Positions 15,916 to 27,033 of a DNA stretch of 64,000 nt are shown here, one piece after another. The position numbers were made by a program, and so were the translations under genes. The stretch is from NCBI RefSeq assembly GCF_043290135.1, contig NC_134710.1:140620332-140684331 (forward strand), written 5' to 3'. This stretch comes from Rhipicephalus microplus (Eukaryota > Arthropoda > Arachnida > Ixodida > Ixodidae). Every line of letters begins with the position of its first letter. Position 1 is the first letter of the stretch. Under the pieces are notes generated by a model that ran no database searches, was not told the origin of the DNA, and saw nothing but the letters and a program-made list of their open reading frames with translations.

Positions 15916-17015
15916 GAAACGTAAAAGTCAAGCGGGCATGTCGAGGCACACGCTGGCGACACCTGCTGATTCGGAACGCCTTCGCGGACTCTGAAATTGC
16001 CATTGGGAATGCCAAATGAGTATCGAGTTCTTTTTTTTTCTTCTCTGCATTTTCTAGATTGATTGGCAGATCGATGCATTGATTGGTCATGATAAAGCCT
16101 CAAGAAACACAGGGGCTATGTGAAAGGCATTGTAGGTGAGGGTAAGGGTCTAGTTTGACTTCCGGGGTTTGTTTTAAGTATGCCAAACGTTTCAAAGTTT
16201 TCTTGACAATTAAACAACGCGTGTGATTATTGGGTGGAACGGTGATGGTCACCGGTAAGATATACATTTTGTTCTAATTAATGAGGAATTTTTGTAGGAA
16301 TCATTAAAAATTGTCAGGGTAAGATCAGTTTTATTTCACATTATTATACGCCTTCGACGATTGTCATCGCAAAGGATGGCAATTCACGCGAGCGATTCAG
16401 GGCGGCTAAACTCTGCAGCAGGGCTCTTCGGCCGTACAACTTGACGAAAACGCGTGCGTTCAAAACGCTACTCAACGCGAAAGCCAACATATAAATGTTT
16501 ATCGGTCACTGTTTGAAGGTGGTTAACCAGCGAAGCTGCTATATATGATGGCTGGGAAAGCTTTTCTTCCTTACTTAATGATTATGCGACATGTAATTAG
16601 ACTCATCTTAAGTAATCAAGTGACGACCATGCATATTGTTTGTGCAACTACCGACAGACATCAGATCGCTCTTCTCGGGCCGCCAGGCTGGCACGATGTC
16701 GACGGTGTCATTCCTGCCCGCTGCTCTCGCTGTTGCTCCTCTTATGTAGATACGCGGCCCTTCGGGCGTGAGCATCATGCATGACCTTACCATAGCAACG
16801 ATGGAGCGAAATAGTGTTAGAAAATTCTATCGTTCACCTTCTCAGGCGCACACTATACGCAACACACTACGTCACACACTCACATTATTTTAGGCAAAAA
16901 TGGCCAGTAAACAGAGCTATCCATGACGCGAGCGACGATGTGCGTTTCCTTTTGAATAGGCTATAGCACCCCAGCTCACTTTCTTTTCTTTTCTTTTTCG
17001 CGCGTATATTTCGCT
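15916..17015. other. No recognised feature
   Basis: GC-rich to about 16010, AT-rich afterwards. No repeat or coding-like frame was recognised. TTTCTTTTCTTTTC-type pyrimidine runs begin near 16981 and lead into the LINE 3' UTR fragment. Confidence 0.35.
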
Positions 17016-17019
17016 CTTC

Positions 17020-17150
17020 GCTTTCTTTCCCATCTGTATTCCCCATTTCCCCTTTCCTTAGTACAGGGTAGCAAACCGGATGCTCCAATTTCTGGTTAAC
17101 CGCCTTCCTGCCTTTCCCTCGTTTTGTTTGTTCCTTCTCTCCTTTTGCTC
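17020..17150 (+). mobile_element. Solo 3' UTR fragment of an RNase H LINE
   Basis: The block AGTACAGGGTAGCAAACCGGATG then TTCTGGTTAACCGCCTTCCTGCC, in a pyrimidine-rich context, matches the 3' UTR at about 14395-14450 of the LINE pseudogene. No ORF2 sequence precedes it, so this is a severely 5'-truncated insertion. Confidence 0.6.
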
Positions 17151-18689
17151 TTTCACTAGTGCTCGCTTTTTGCGGGAAGTTTTTTTCAGCGTGGACGCCA
17201 TAGAACCCCTGGATGCCAGCCATAGACAGCCTCACTGTAATACCTTTTCGTGTAAGTTATGAATTATTATCGAGTGGCTTTTACATGAAAATGTGCGCTT
17301 TTTGTCCAGTGTGTGTGGAGCCATTTGGAAGCACCCTATACAGCATCGCCCAGTTCATTATGCAACGTCGAATTCGGGTTTACGGGAATTGTGCGAATAG
17401 ACGACTTCATTGAACTAAGCACACTGCAAGCATTCGGCCCATGCGGAGGCTCGGCTTCATCGGGTTTGAATTATCAGGATACGACATATACAAAGGTGTC
17501 GCAGCAATTATCTATGAGATGCTGGCTGTGACAAATATGATAAGGTGTAAAAATATTAATGCCGGCAGTCGCCAATTCTCGAAGGAGTGAAGGCCTCAAA
17601 GGCCTCAAGTTCGCGACCTTTTCGCGCAAATCCATACGGGCATGTTCGTCTATGGTGCACTGCAGTGTACAACTAGAGCGCAATATTGTTGGAATGCGGA
17701 ACTTAGATATATCTGTGGGTACGAGTCCCGCCAGCTTTTATAGGGATATGTTGTAGTGTGCGGAAAATTCACATGTTCATAAAGGTAAGCGCGGTACCCG
17801 ATTGTCAAGGGAGGGACAGGGAGAACACACAAAAGGCCAAGAAGACACCCTTGGAATACTCCCGTTTCGAAAATCTTGCACAACGTATAGTGTTCGAGCC
17901 ATCTTCCCACGCTTTTTTTTTCTCTCTCCTTATACTTCGTTTTCTCCCGCGCAGCAAAATAATGAAAAATGAACTTCAGCGTTTCAAATAAGTCTTGCTT
18001 CTATTCGAGCTTATACGCACCTCAGTATACGCTTGATATACTATAACTCAGCTGACTGGATGCTTACAGGCGTGGTATTATTGGTCAGATCCCAGCTCGT
18101 ATTAATGTAAGAAAATTTAGCGCGATTTGGAGGTCCCACAAACAATCACGCTTTAGCACACTCTTGCACACGAGAAGCACAGCACACACAGCGCTCTTCT
18201 TTTTATGCACCTACCTTTACTGCGATGACTCACCTACCTGTTTTCTACATCAATGAACCCACCCGCAGAGCAAAGATTTACACCTTGTCGGTTCTTCTTG
18301 GGGACACGCCAAAAAGTATACTGAAAATTCTTAAAGCAAAATTGTGGCGCCAAGTAAGGCTGTTCTACGACCATGGCTACTTTTGATCCACCATTGTGAA
18401 TACCCAGAGCAACTTGCCGCTCATAACCGAACAAAGTTGAGCGCTGTGTGTGGTGTGTGCTTATCGTGTAAAAGACTGTGCGAATTCGTAAGTGTTTGTG
18501 GGACTTCCCAGTTGCGCGAAATTTACTTACATTATGACGAATTACCAACAAGACCAACAAGAAGTTATAAGCTCGGGTTAAGATCACATGCTACGCGACG
18601 CCTACAGTCAGAAAACGTGCTCCACACTCGCTGTCATGGCGATACTAACTGTTATGACGGGTACATCTACGTTTAAATGCCCATGTATA
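17151..18689. other. No recognised gene
   Basis: Mixed composition with only short open frames. The minus-strand frame 18234-18587 is the longest and has no recognisable motif. No long repeats were found. Confidence 0.35.
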
Positions 18690-18895
18690 CCCCATAAAGT
18701 GGACGGAAAGATGGCCACTGCTGGCGCTCAGTTGGTAGAGCATCGGACGCGTTATTCGAAGGTCACAAGTTCGGTACTTGCCAGCGGCAAGTTATTTTAT
18801 GCACTATTATTTCTTTTTACTTACACTACAATTACTGCTAATAACATCCCTTATACCCCACTTGGCATCATTATTATTGTGTCTAACAAAAATAA
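18690..18895 (+). mobile_element. tRNA-derived SINE, second family (copy 1)
   Basis: GCTCAGTTGGTAGAGCATC at about 18725 is a clean tRNA-like A-box segment, and GGTCACAAGTTCGGTAC about 35 bases on is a B-box remnant. The body continues with TTACACTACAATTACT, ATACCCCACTTGGCATCATT and an A-rich tail near 18885-18902. The body resembles 25374-25560. It differs from the Ruka-type SINE. Start and end are approximate, and I did not find a convincing target-site duplication. Confidence 0.6.
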
Positions 18896-19385
18896 AGAAA
18901 AAAGTACGAGCCCCTTAAATTTTCATTCTTTCCTTCTATATGTGTCTAAAATGTTATCTGAGGATGTCATGGTAATATTTGCACGGGTAAACAATATGAA
19001 GCATTAAGATAATAGTAATTAGTGCAACTTACAAGACAAAGCCTCTCCGTGGATTGTTAAAGCTCAAAAACCAATCAACTATGCCGTTTATTTTTTTTTA
19101 ATTTCATGTTATGCTTCTGTAATAAACTCGAAGTGGTATAAAAATGCCAATGGTGCACACAAAGCAGATAGTTGTACACCTATCGCTGGTTAATTATAGT
19201 TCACTAGCGTTAGTAACCGTACCTACAAGAAAGTGGTTGTCATGGTTGCATAGTTACGCTGTATCACTGCTATACCCTATAACTAATAACTACAAGTAAT
19301 AATAACTAAATAACAACTCATGGTAATATAGCGCAACTTGAAGTTCCTTTTTGCCGCACTAATATTTTTCTGACTCCTTTTGCCA
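18896..19385. other. No recognised feature
   Basis: AT-rich sequence with no coding-like frame. A short stretch around 19275-19315 is rich in AATAACTA-type repeats. Confidence 0.4.
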
Positions 19386-19612
19386 AAAACGAGCGCTAAG
19401 TGGAACCGCCTTCCCCCCTCCATCGCCGGCATCGAGGATGCTTCATCATTGTTCAAGCCTGCACTAACCGATTATGTCTTTAGCCTATAATAGCTTAGTT
19501 TGTTTGAACATGTATTTTAATCTTTGTGGTATTTTTATGTTGTATTTTTACATTTTTTTGTTTTTTTATACCCCCCCCCCCCGTAACGGCTTTATGTGCT
19601 CAGAGGGTAAAA

Positions 19613-19647
<35 letters not shown>

Positions 19648-19660
19648 GTAAATAAATAAA
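19386..19660 (+). mobile_element. CR1/L2-like LINE 3' end, severely 5'-truncated
   Basis: The frame 19401-19490 reads WNRLPPSIAGIEDASSLF and ends DYVFSL then TAA. This is the terminal WNxLP block found at the end of many CR1/L2/Jockey-type ORF2 proteins, also present in the intact element at 26-31 kb (WNALPENVL) and the minus-strand fragment at 0.6 kb (WHELPFEAL). A T-rich 3' UTR with a C-run (19570-19582) follows, and a (AAAT)n tail at about 19610-19660 ends the element. Confidence 0.75.
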
Positions 19661-21020
19661 GTTAACTTGGCAGCCACCACATAGGTAGCGACCGTTGTGA
19701 CAAACATTTGCTACACCTCGGAAGTTATATGCTACTTTCTCGAGATCGGTATCCTTAAACTTCGTGACACGCGTGCAATATACGTCTTCACGAGTGCAAA
19801 CATCGAAGGATACAGCGACCAAGAATAAGTGAGAGCGCAGTGAGAACGCCGTCCGTTTGTTCGCAGAGCCGCTGCATCTGCTCGCTTGCCGCGGCAACGA
19901 GCGCCGTCCAGTCGCGTTCACATCCTCATCCTCGGACATTCGACTTGCTCGTTAATTCTCTGCGCACGAGCAAAACCGGCCAGGCCTCCCGACGCGGCGG
20001 AACAGCGCGAAACGCACAGCGGGTTTCCGGCTGTACACACATGCGTATCGGTGTGTGCTTCGCAATCGGGAGGCGGGCGGCCGGCCCGCCCCACGCGGAG
20101 CTCTTGCGCAGCCAGCCATCACTCACGCATTGGTGACAGGCCGGCAGCGCTCAGAAATCACGTGCCAGCCCCGTTAAACGTCCGACGGTCCCTCGTAACG
20201 TGCGAGCGTTTACTTTCACGCCAAGGGGAGGAAGACAAGGAAGGAAGCCAGGGGGCGAAGTATATAGAAATGGAGGCGCAACTTCCAGAACTGCGAAACG
20301 ACAACCTTGTTACACGGCATGTCGTTAGTGCCCCAGAGCGCACACGATGCAGGCGGACCGACGAACGGCTCGCACGCCTCGAACCGCCGTTTCTTGACGA
20401 GCTTCGCGAAAGTATACTATGCGGCTGCGAGAACTGGCAGGATATATTCGCTCGCGTGCAAAAGATCCCGCGAGCTGAATGAACCTGCCCTGAGGGTCTC
20501 GTCCGTCAGCGGTGGAGGCTCTTTCTTTTTGCCTCTACGAAACCGGCGAGTCCGTGCAGCCCCCTTTTTTTCTTTTCCTCGACGCTTCACAACTCGAGAG
20601 TGTCGGAAATGACACGTTGTTCAAAGGCGTCAAATACATCATCGCCCGCTTTCGCGCGGCACGATTGCGTGCGAGCTCGTTCGCGGTGCACGTCGCGCAC
20701 GAAGGAGGCTCGACGACGGGTCAGACGCTCCGCTAATTCGCGTGAGCACCGTCCTGAGAAGTGGCGAGCTGGCACGGACCCGACGCGGGGAACTAAACGG
20801 CGCATAGTGGCCCCAGAAAGAGTCAAACGAAGGGGAAAACACATAGAAAAGGAAACAAACGAATAAATTTCCGAGGAAAAGCGTACTGCGATTGTTCCGT
20901 TAAAGTAAGCGAAACAAATGCACCCTGTATGCAGCCCTCGCGGTCAGGCTCTGACGGCAGCCTCTTAAAGACAAACCAGGCGCCTCCGTATAGTGTCCAT
21001 GACGTAATTACAGGGTGCAC
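19661..21020. other. CpG-rich stretch with unidentified open frames
   Basis: From about 19840 to 20840 the sequence is GC-rich with many CpGs, unlike the AT-rich surroundings. Overlapping frames are open on both strands; the longest is plus 19886-20482 (198 codons), whose end (LEPPFLDELRESILCG) looks protein-like, but no family is recognised. It could be the promoter or first exon of a gene outside the window, or a GC-rich transposon. I do not assign a gene. Confidence 0.3.
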
Positions 21021-21144
<124 letters not shown>

Positions 21145-21799
21145 GTGTCGTTGTGAAACGCACAACATGAAATAGACAGTTCTGTTTCCTGCTTCCGGCA
21201 GCATTTCATGTTGCTTCTTTTGCAAAAACGTGTGGTGCCTGCGGTTGATTGCAAAAAGAGACTTCTGAAAACTGCTGCAGAAGCGAGCACTTTAATCGCT
21301 GAAGTCACACGGGACGCTACTTCGGCGTTTGTTATACATAGTGCCTGAATACGAAGACAGACTGTGCGATTTGAGAGCAACCACGTGGCTTAGTTCGGAG
21401 CTTGTGTAATTAGGCACTCGCGAAGCTGATTTTTTGTTTTGTTTAAAGTAGACTGCGAGAAGTGATTGCAGAGTCATTTGGTAATAGGGGCACCAAAATT
21501 AGGTTTAAACATGGAGCTCAGAATTAAGTGTGCGATAATTAGGCTCTCAAAAAGTCGTTAAGCTCTGTAATTGAACTTCTACCCCGACTTCACAGAAGAA
21601 CATTTTTTTTTGTACTGCTTCCAGTGTAAGCTTTGTTTGTTGGGGCGTGCGTGTTCAACTCGTACTGTCATGATTGGAGGGAAACTCGAATGACAACTAA
21701 TTGTTCCTCTAAGGTTTTCTTATTATTTTAAATGTACTAGTTCTCGAGGAAAAAAATTTAAGGGTGATGAGGTGAGAAGGGAAGGAGAAGAGGAGGGAA

Positions 21800-21800
<1 letters not shown>
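21145..21800. other. No recognised feature
   Basis: Between two microsatellites; no coding frame or repeat recognised. Confidence 0.4.

Positions 21801-21883
<83 letters not shown>
21801..21883. repeat. (AT)n microsatellite
   Basis: About 80 bases of uninterrupted AT. Confidence 0.95.
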
Positions 21884-21885
<2 letters not shown>

Positions 21886-21917
21886 AGAAAGGAAAACAGA
21901 TACATGAAAGAAACTAA

Positions 21918-22158
21918 TTGATTGATTTGTGAGGTTTAACGTCCCAAAACCAGCATTCGATTATGAGAGACGCCGTAGTGGAGGGCTCCGGAGATTTCGA
22001 CCACCTGGGGTTCTTTAACGTGCACCCAAATCTGAGCACACGGGCCTACAACGTTCCGGCCTCCATCGGAAGTGCAGCCGCCGCAGCCGGGATTCGAACC
22101 CGCGACCTGCGGGTCAGCAGCCGAGTACACTAGCCACTAGACCACCGTGGCGGGGTGG
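21918..22158 (-). mobile_element. Ruka-type SINE, full length, with target-site duplication
   Basis: On the minus strand it runs from a tRNA-like head (B box GGTTCGAATCCCGG, about 22090-22105) through the GTGCACGTTAAAGAACCCCA block to a (CAAT)n tail. Flanks ATGAAAGAAACTAA (21904-21917) and ATGAAAGAAGCTAA (22159-22172) agree at 13 of 14 positions and are read as the target-site duplication. Confidence 0.85.
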
Positions 22159-22309
22159 ATGAAAGAAGCTAAAGAGCAGACATAGCCAACTATAGTATAC
22201 AAAAGAAAGGTAAGCGGGTAAAAGCCAAGCCCGGACAAGCTATGCGCCGACCAGCTTGGTTGTGACCCAGCTTGAGGGACTTAGTGTATTCTGCGCTAAC
22301 TTCTTTTTT

Positions 22310-22310
<1 letters not shown>

Positions 22311-22380
<70 letters not shown>
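22311..22380. repeat. (GT)n microsatellite
   Basis: Seventy bases of uninterrupted GT. Confidence 0.95.
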
Positions 22381-22381
<1 letters not shown>

Positions 22382-23764
22382 GCAACCTTGCTATAAACTG
22401 TCGTATAATACAAACTTGTTCAGGGTTCTCAAGCAGTTTCTTTGCGGTTTTTTCCCTACCCTCCTCCATTGTTCAATGGCAAAAAATGTACCATTCGTTG
22501 ATTCAATAACAATGCATCCTGCACTTACATTCTTTTTAGGCAGTGAGATATTGAATCTGTATAGAGGCATACACCATCGACAGTAAGGTGTATACGTGCC
22601 TCCCGCTCTCGAATGATTTTTGTGCCATGGGATACAGAACACAAATTGGACCCGACCCCCACTTCAGATCATTCTGAGAATAACAGATGGCTGAGTTAGT
22701 TGATAAGTAGTCATTCTAAATAGACAGGAGGAGCGGGCTATTCTTAAATGAAAAGAGAAAAGTGAGCTTCGTAACTGTCTCTCAGGGGGAGGACACCTCA
22801 ACAGTAGCTCACAAGGGATGGGGGTAAAGAGGGATTAAAAGGACCTGATTAAAATGCATAGATATATAGGGAGCGAAAGGAGAGAGCGAGGCGCAGGGAC
22901 AGCAATATACGGAAATAAGGAGAAGATAGGAAAGATGGACATGGTCTCAGGAGTCCGAGGACGGGGCACCACTCAGCGAGAGCTCTTGTCGGCGTCAGGA
23001 GGTGGCATAGGGCGAGCCAGTCGGCCAGAGCTGCGCTGTCGTCGGAGATCGTGGGGGCACAACCAGTCGGCAGGAAATCCAGTGAGCGAGTGAGACAGGG
23101 CGTCCAAAGGACGTGTCACGACTTCTTGTCTGTGTTAGCGCACCCTGTATTTTCAGATAGAGGACACCTCCTGAATCAAATTTCTGCGCACGCCATGGGC
23201 CACGGTCTTGATTTTAGCCTTTTACCACAGATTTTACCACACCCAAAGACTGACAATTAACCATAGAGTTTCTGCGATTGTTCAGCGACCATGGTAATTA
23301 TGGGTTTGACATAGATTCGCCTAGTCTTCGTGCTTGCGGGTGGTGAACGCACTTGTGGCTTCGTTTATTGCTGCGTTTTGGTTTTGTTTAAAAAAAATGA
23401 ACCCTTTTTAAACTTCGTGAGCTGATTTGAAATGGTGATTCGAAAGGGTGAAGGTGGTGAAGCGTAACTGTTGAACACTTGCCGAATGTTATTTCGTGAC
23501 AAAGCAGCTTCAAGACTAGCGAAGCCAGAAGGAACGTAAAGTACGATGACTAGGCAAATCCATGTCATACCCATAATTCCCATGCTCGATGAAGCGCAAT
23601 ACGTTGCAGCCAGAGTTCCCTCTAGTGTGTATTAAGAAAACTATACGCTGACAACAACCTAGAAGCAACCAGATGAATCTTCAGAATCATCCATTGTTTC
23701 ACTGCTTCTTGCACGGCTTATAACACTGCAAGATTCGCCATTTTTTAATTAATGAATAAAAGAA
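22381..23764. other. No recognised gene
   Basis: Purine-rich around 22700-22950 (GGAGGAGCGGG, GAAAGGAGAGAGCGAGG), which may be the minus-strand trace of a LINE 3' UTR, but I could not align it to the others. A short open frame at 22854-23093 is not recognisable. Confidence 0.3.
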
Positions 23765-23850
23765 ACAGGAGGAGGAGTAGGAGGAATAAACTTTATTATA
23801 AGAAACCAACAGGTTTAGGTTGCCGGGCCTAGGCCTCCCATGAGGAGACG
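23765..23850 (-). mobile_element. 3' end of an RNase H-type LINE
   Basis: On the minus strand it reads CATGGGAGGCCTAGGCCC, then AATAAAGTTTATTCC, then a (TCC)n-like tail (CTCCTACTCCTCCTCC). The (TCC)n ending is like that of the LINE at 14.48 kb. No coding part remains. Confidence 0.5.
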
Positions 23851-25373
23851 TCAAGGGCTAGGAAACAGGAAAGAGAAAATTTTAATGCGGCGCAACTTAC
23901 CCCCTGTATATGTTGCGAGATTCCTTTTCTTATCATCCTGTGCGCTGCTATATTGTCATGTGGTCACGACGTTGGCTTTGAACACGCCGATTACTGCATG
24001 CAATAGTCGGCGCGTTCGAAACAATACATTGTGTTTGGGCGTACTTGTGCTCGGTAAATGAAAAGTCAAAGCAGTACAAGCTGTTTACGCTGTACAAGGA
24101 TAGCAGTCAACAAATTGTCGTTCGTCAGTAATATGTTCACCGGCGAAACACGTCGTCTCTCACAAGAGAGTCATCGAACCTCCCAGTGTTATCGCTGGTG
24201 TTCGCGTAAGCTCTCGAATTAGCTATTCGAGTTCTGCGTGTAATTGTCTCCATCAATGGTCTCAATAATGGTCTCAATCAATAACGATCAAAATAATGGT
24301 CTCAATCAATAACGAAGCTTCTCAAGCATTGTGGCGTGGTTCTGCGCCGAGCGTTGCTAACAGTCTTTAAGGGTGAAAGCTGAATACATCAAAACAAGGC
24401 AATAAACACACGTTGCAATACGTACAACGTACAATCTATTCGCAGTTAGTGCTTCATAGCGTCGGACGGATTTCTTCGGCTTTATCTGAAGTTTCATATC
24501 GCATGATATGAAATACATAATGCGTATTCATATTTTTAAGACAAAATTGAAAGAAATTAAAGGTATAACTGTTGCATTTTGTTAATTTCCTATATCTTGG
24601 CTTGTTTGTGAAAATAAAATTTAAAATACTAATCTGAACACTTCGAAAGGTTCTTGTTACTTGCTAATTCGTGTTTCGTATTTCAGCATTTCTTTGTATT
24701 AACATAGGAGGTCCCGCCTGCGGTTTGTTACCTTGGTACCTCCTCCTGCATATTTATTTACTTGCAATTCACTGTATTTCTGACGCAAATGAAAAAAAAA
24801 GTTTAATTGATTGATCGATTGATTGAACTGTATTTGAGGGCGATTGGCCAAATGTGTCGATGAGATGTAAATAGGATAACATACAATGTGTTACTGATAT
24901 AAGTGCATGAACTTGACGTTGTATACATTTGCAGCCTTTATTAGGTGGTCACCACGCAGAGCAATTGGCGGCAATCTTCGCAAGCCTAGATCCACCTGCA
25001 GCAAACAATGCCCATCCTCCTCTTTCATGGCGCACTGCGATACTACCATTGAGTTCAGGGTAGTAATACCCAACTGTCTATAGAACCAACAAAGACAACG
25101 CAGTGCTGTATTGCGAGCGCATGTACAGCCGTCAGCACCTTTAAGACGAACACTTGGGTGCGTGGCCAGGGCTGGTTTGATTGATGCCAGCCGCAAAGTG
25201 CTGGGCGCTTTTGCCGAGATAATAATAGCTCGGTAGGCTTGGATAGTATGTCGGCATGTATGATTATCATCTTGGCAACAGAACCCAAACCTACGTGGTG
25301 TCAGCGTCAAACTGCTGCAGGACATGCGGCGAAGCATTCGTGTTAAAGGTGCTGACGGCTGTACTAGCTTATA
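23851..25373. other. No recognised gene; local duplication at 24243-24317
   Basis: Mostly AT-rich. The unit ATAATGGTCTCAATCAATAACGA recurs in tandem with variation at about 24256-24317. A SINE-tail-like run of ATTGATTGATCGATTGATTG lies at about 24807-24827 without a SINE body. The minus-strand frame 24891-25430 spans a SINE-like part and is not a gene by any motif I know. Confidence 0.35.
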
Positions 25374-25560
25374 TAGCTCATGATATTGTGTAAATTCAAA
25401 CGTCGCAGGCTCCATCCCTGCCCAGGGCAAGCCGTCTTTTCGTCCACTTCCCTGTCTTCTCGTTTACATTACAATGTGCAATCCCCTATACTTTCCTTGA
25501 CATGATTGTCTGTTAGATCACATTATTATTAACGATAAAAAATAAAACGAGAAAAATGAG
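25374..25560 (+). mobile_element. tRNA-derived SINE, second family (copy 2)
   Basis: The B-box region (AAACGTCGCAGGCTCCATCC) is degraded. The body GGGCAAGCCGTCTTTTCGTCC, then TATACTTTCCTTGACATGATT, then an A-rich tail parallels 18780-18900. The A box is poor, and the 5' limit is uncertain. Confidence 0.5.
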
Positions 25561-25670
25561 AAAAAATGTGCGTTTGTTTCCTCCAAGCAAAATAAGCGTC
25601 TTGGTTGCTTTGAGTTCTTGTGTTCTCTTGTTTGTGTGTGAGACACACGAGAATCACGAATCGACATCAC

Positions 25671-26112
25671 ACATACATACATACATACATACATACATAC
25701 ATACATACATACATACATACATACATACATACATACATACATACATACATACATACATACATGCATGCATACATACATACATACATACATACATACATAC
25801 ATACATACATACATACATACATACATACACACACACGCACATGCATCATGCGTACATGCGTACATGCATACATGCATACATACATGCACACATACATACA
25901 TACATACATACATACATACATACATACATACATACATACATACATACATACATGCATGCATGCATGCATACATACATACATACATGCATGCATGCATGCA
26001 TACATACATACATGCATACATGCATGCATGCATGTATGTATGTATGCATGCATGTATGTATGCATGTATGCATGTATGTATGCATACATACATGCATACA
26101 TACATGCATATG
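25671..26112. repeat. (CATA)n/(CATG)n complex microsatellite
   Basis: About 440 bases of CATA with interspersed CATG and a short CACA stretch. Long open frames on both strands through it (HTYI or MYVC repeats) are artefacts of the tetranucleotide. It directly abuts the 5' end of the LINE at 26113. Confidence 0.95.
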
Positions 26113-26130
26113 AGTGGGCACGTGGGCATG

Positions 26131-27033
26131 AGTGGGCACGTCGGCTGCTCCCCAGCAAACATGAACCCCTTCCTGTATTTCATGCAGATTGTTCTCGTCG
26201 GCTCGACTGGACTGAGCAGCGCATCTGTAGATGGAAAAACGCACGGCACCGCATCGACAGACTTAACTGGAGGCGCCTGCGCAGATGGGTTTCTTTGTTG
26301 CTTCGACGGCCACTGTTACTTCGACGGCCACATTGACCAGATCTACCCACCCCCCAGTTCGACGTCATCAGTGCGGCCGACTATAAGAGACGGACCGAGC
26401 TGCAATTTCTTCAGTGGGCACGTCGGCTGCTCCCCAGCAAACATGAACCCCTTCCTGTATTTCATGCAGATTGTTCTCGTCGGCTCGACTGGACTGAGCA
26501 GCGCATCTGTAGATGGAAAAACGCACGGCACCGCATCGACAGACTTAACTGGAGGCGCCTGCGCAGATGGGTTTCTTTGTTGCTTCGACGGCCACTGTTA
26601 CTTCGACGGCCACATTGACCAGATCTACCCACCCCCCAGTTCGACGTCATCAGTGCGGCCGACTATAAGAGACGGACCGAGCTGCAATTTCTTCAGTGGG
26701 CACGTCGGCTGCTCCCCAGCAAACATGAACCCCTTCCTGTATTTCATGCAGATTGTTCTCGTCGGCTCGACTGGACTGAGCAGCGCATCTGTAGATGGAA
26801 AAACGCACGGCACCGCATCGACAGACTTAACTGGAGGCGCCTGCGCAGATGGGTTTCTTTGTTGCTTCGACGGCCACTGTTACTTCGACGGCCACATTGA
26901 CCAGATCTACCCACCCCCCAGTTCGACGTCATCAGTGCGGCCGACTATAAGAGACGGACCAAGCTGCAATTTCTTCAGTGGGCACGTCGGCTGCTCCCCA
27001 GCAAACATGAACCCCTTCCTGTATTTCATGCAG
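26131..27033 (+). repeat. Tandem 282-bp 5' monomers of the LINE (3 complete plus 57 bp)
   Basis: Units at 26131-26412, 26413-26694, 26695-26976 and a partial 26977-27033. They look almost identical; the one difference I noticed is GGACCGAGCT in units 1 and 2 against GGACCAAGCT in unit 3. Each starts AGTGGGCACGTCGGCTGC and holds an ATG 30 bases later. The length is a multiple of three and no unit contains a stop in the ORF1 frame, so the frame stays open through all units. Tandem 5' units are known in other LINEs (for example mouse L1 monomers), where they act as promoters; that role here is inference. Confidence 0.9.
26970..26982 (+). promoter_or_regulatory. Candidate initiator (TCAGT) at each monomer junction
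   Basis: The junctions read TTCTTCAGTGGGCACG with the A at 26413, 26695 and 26977. TCAGT is the classical arthropod initiator with A as +1. The element's first genomic bases (26113 and again 26131) are AGTGGGCACG, as expected if transcription begins at that A. From the last junction the ORF1 ATG (27007) would be 30 nt into the transcript. Confidence 0.5.

Noticed and set aside
19886..20482. 198-codon open frame as a gene
   Set aside because: GC-rich sequence is open in several overlapping frames and no motif or splice structure supports one of them.
22272..22586. Cys-Val repeat open frame
   Set aside because: It is a product of (GT)n.
25556..26336. Long open frames of 185-243 codons on both strands
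   Set aside because: They are translations of the (CATA)n/(CATG)n array (HTYI or MYVC repeats).
26131..26976. CRISPR-like or satellite array
   Set aside because: The 282-bp units have no spacers, are almost identical, and run straight into the LINE ORF1, which marks them as 5' monomers.
25765..27006. Reading ORF1 as a 687-residue protein including the microsatellite and monomers
   Set aside because: The upstream part is microsatellite and duplicated 5' units. The biologically sensible start is the ATG at 27007; longer N termini are noted only as a possibility.
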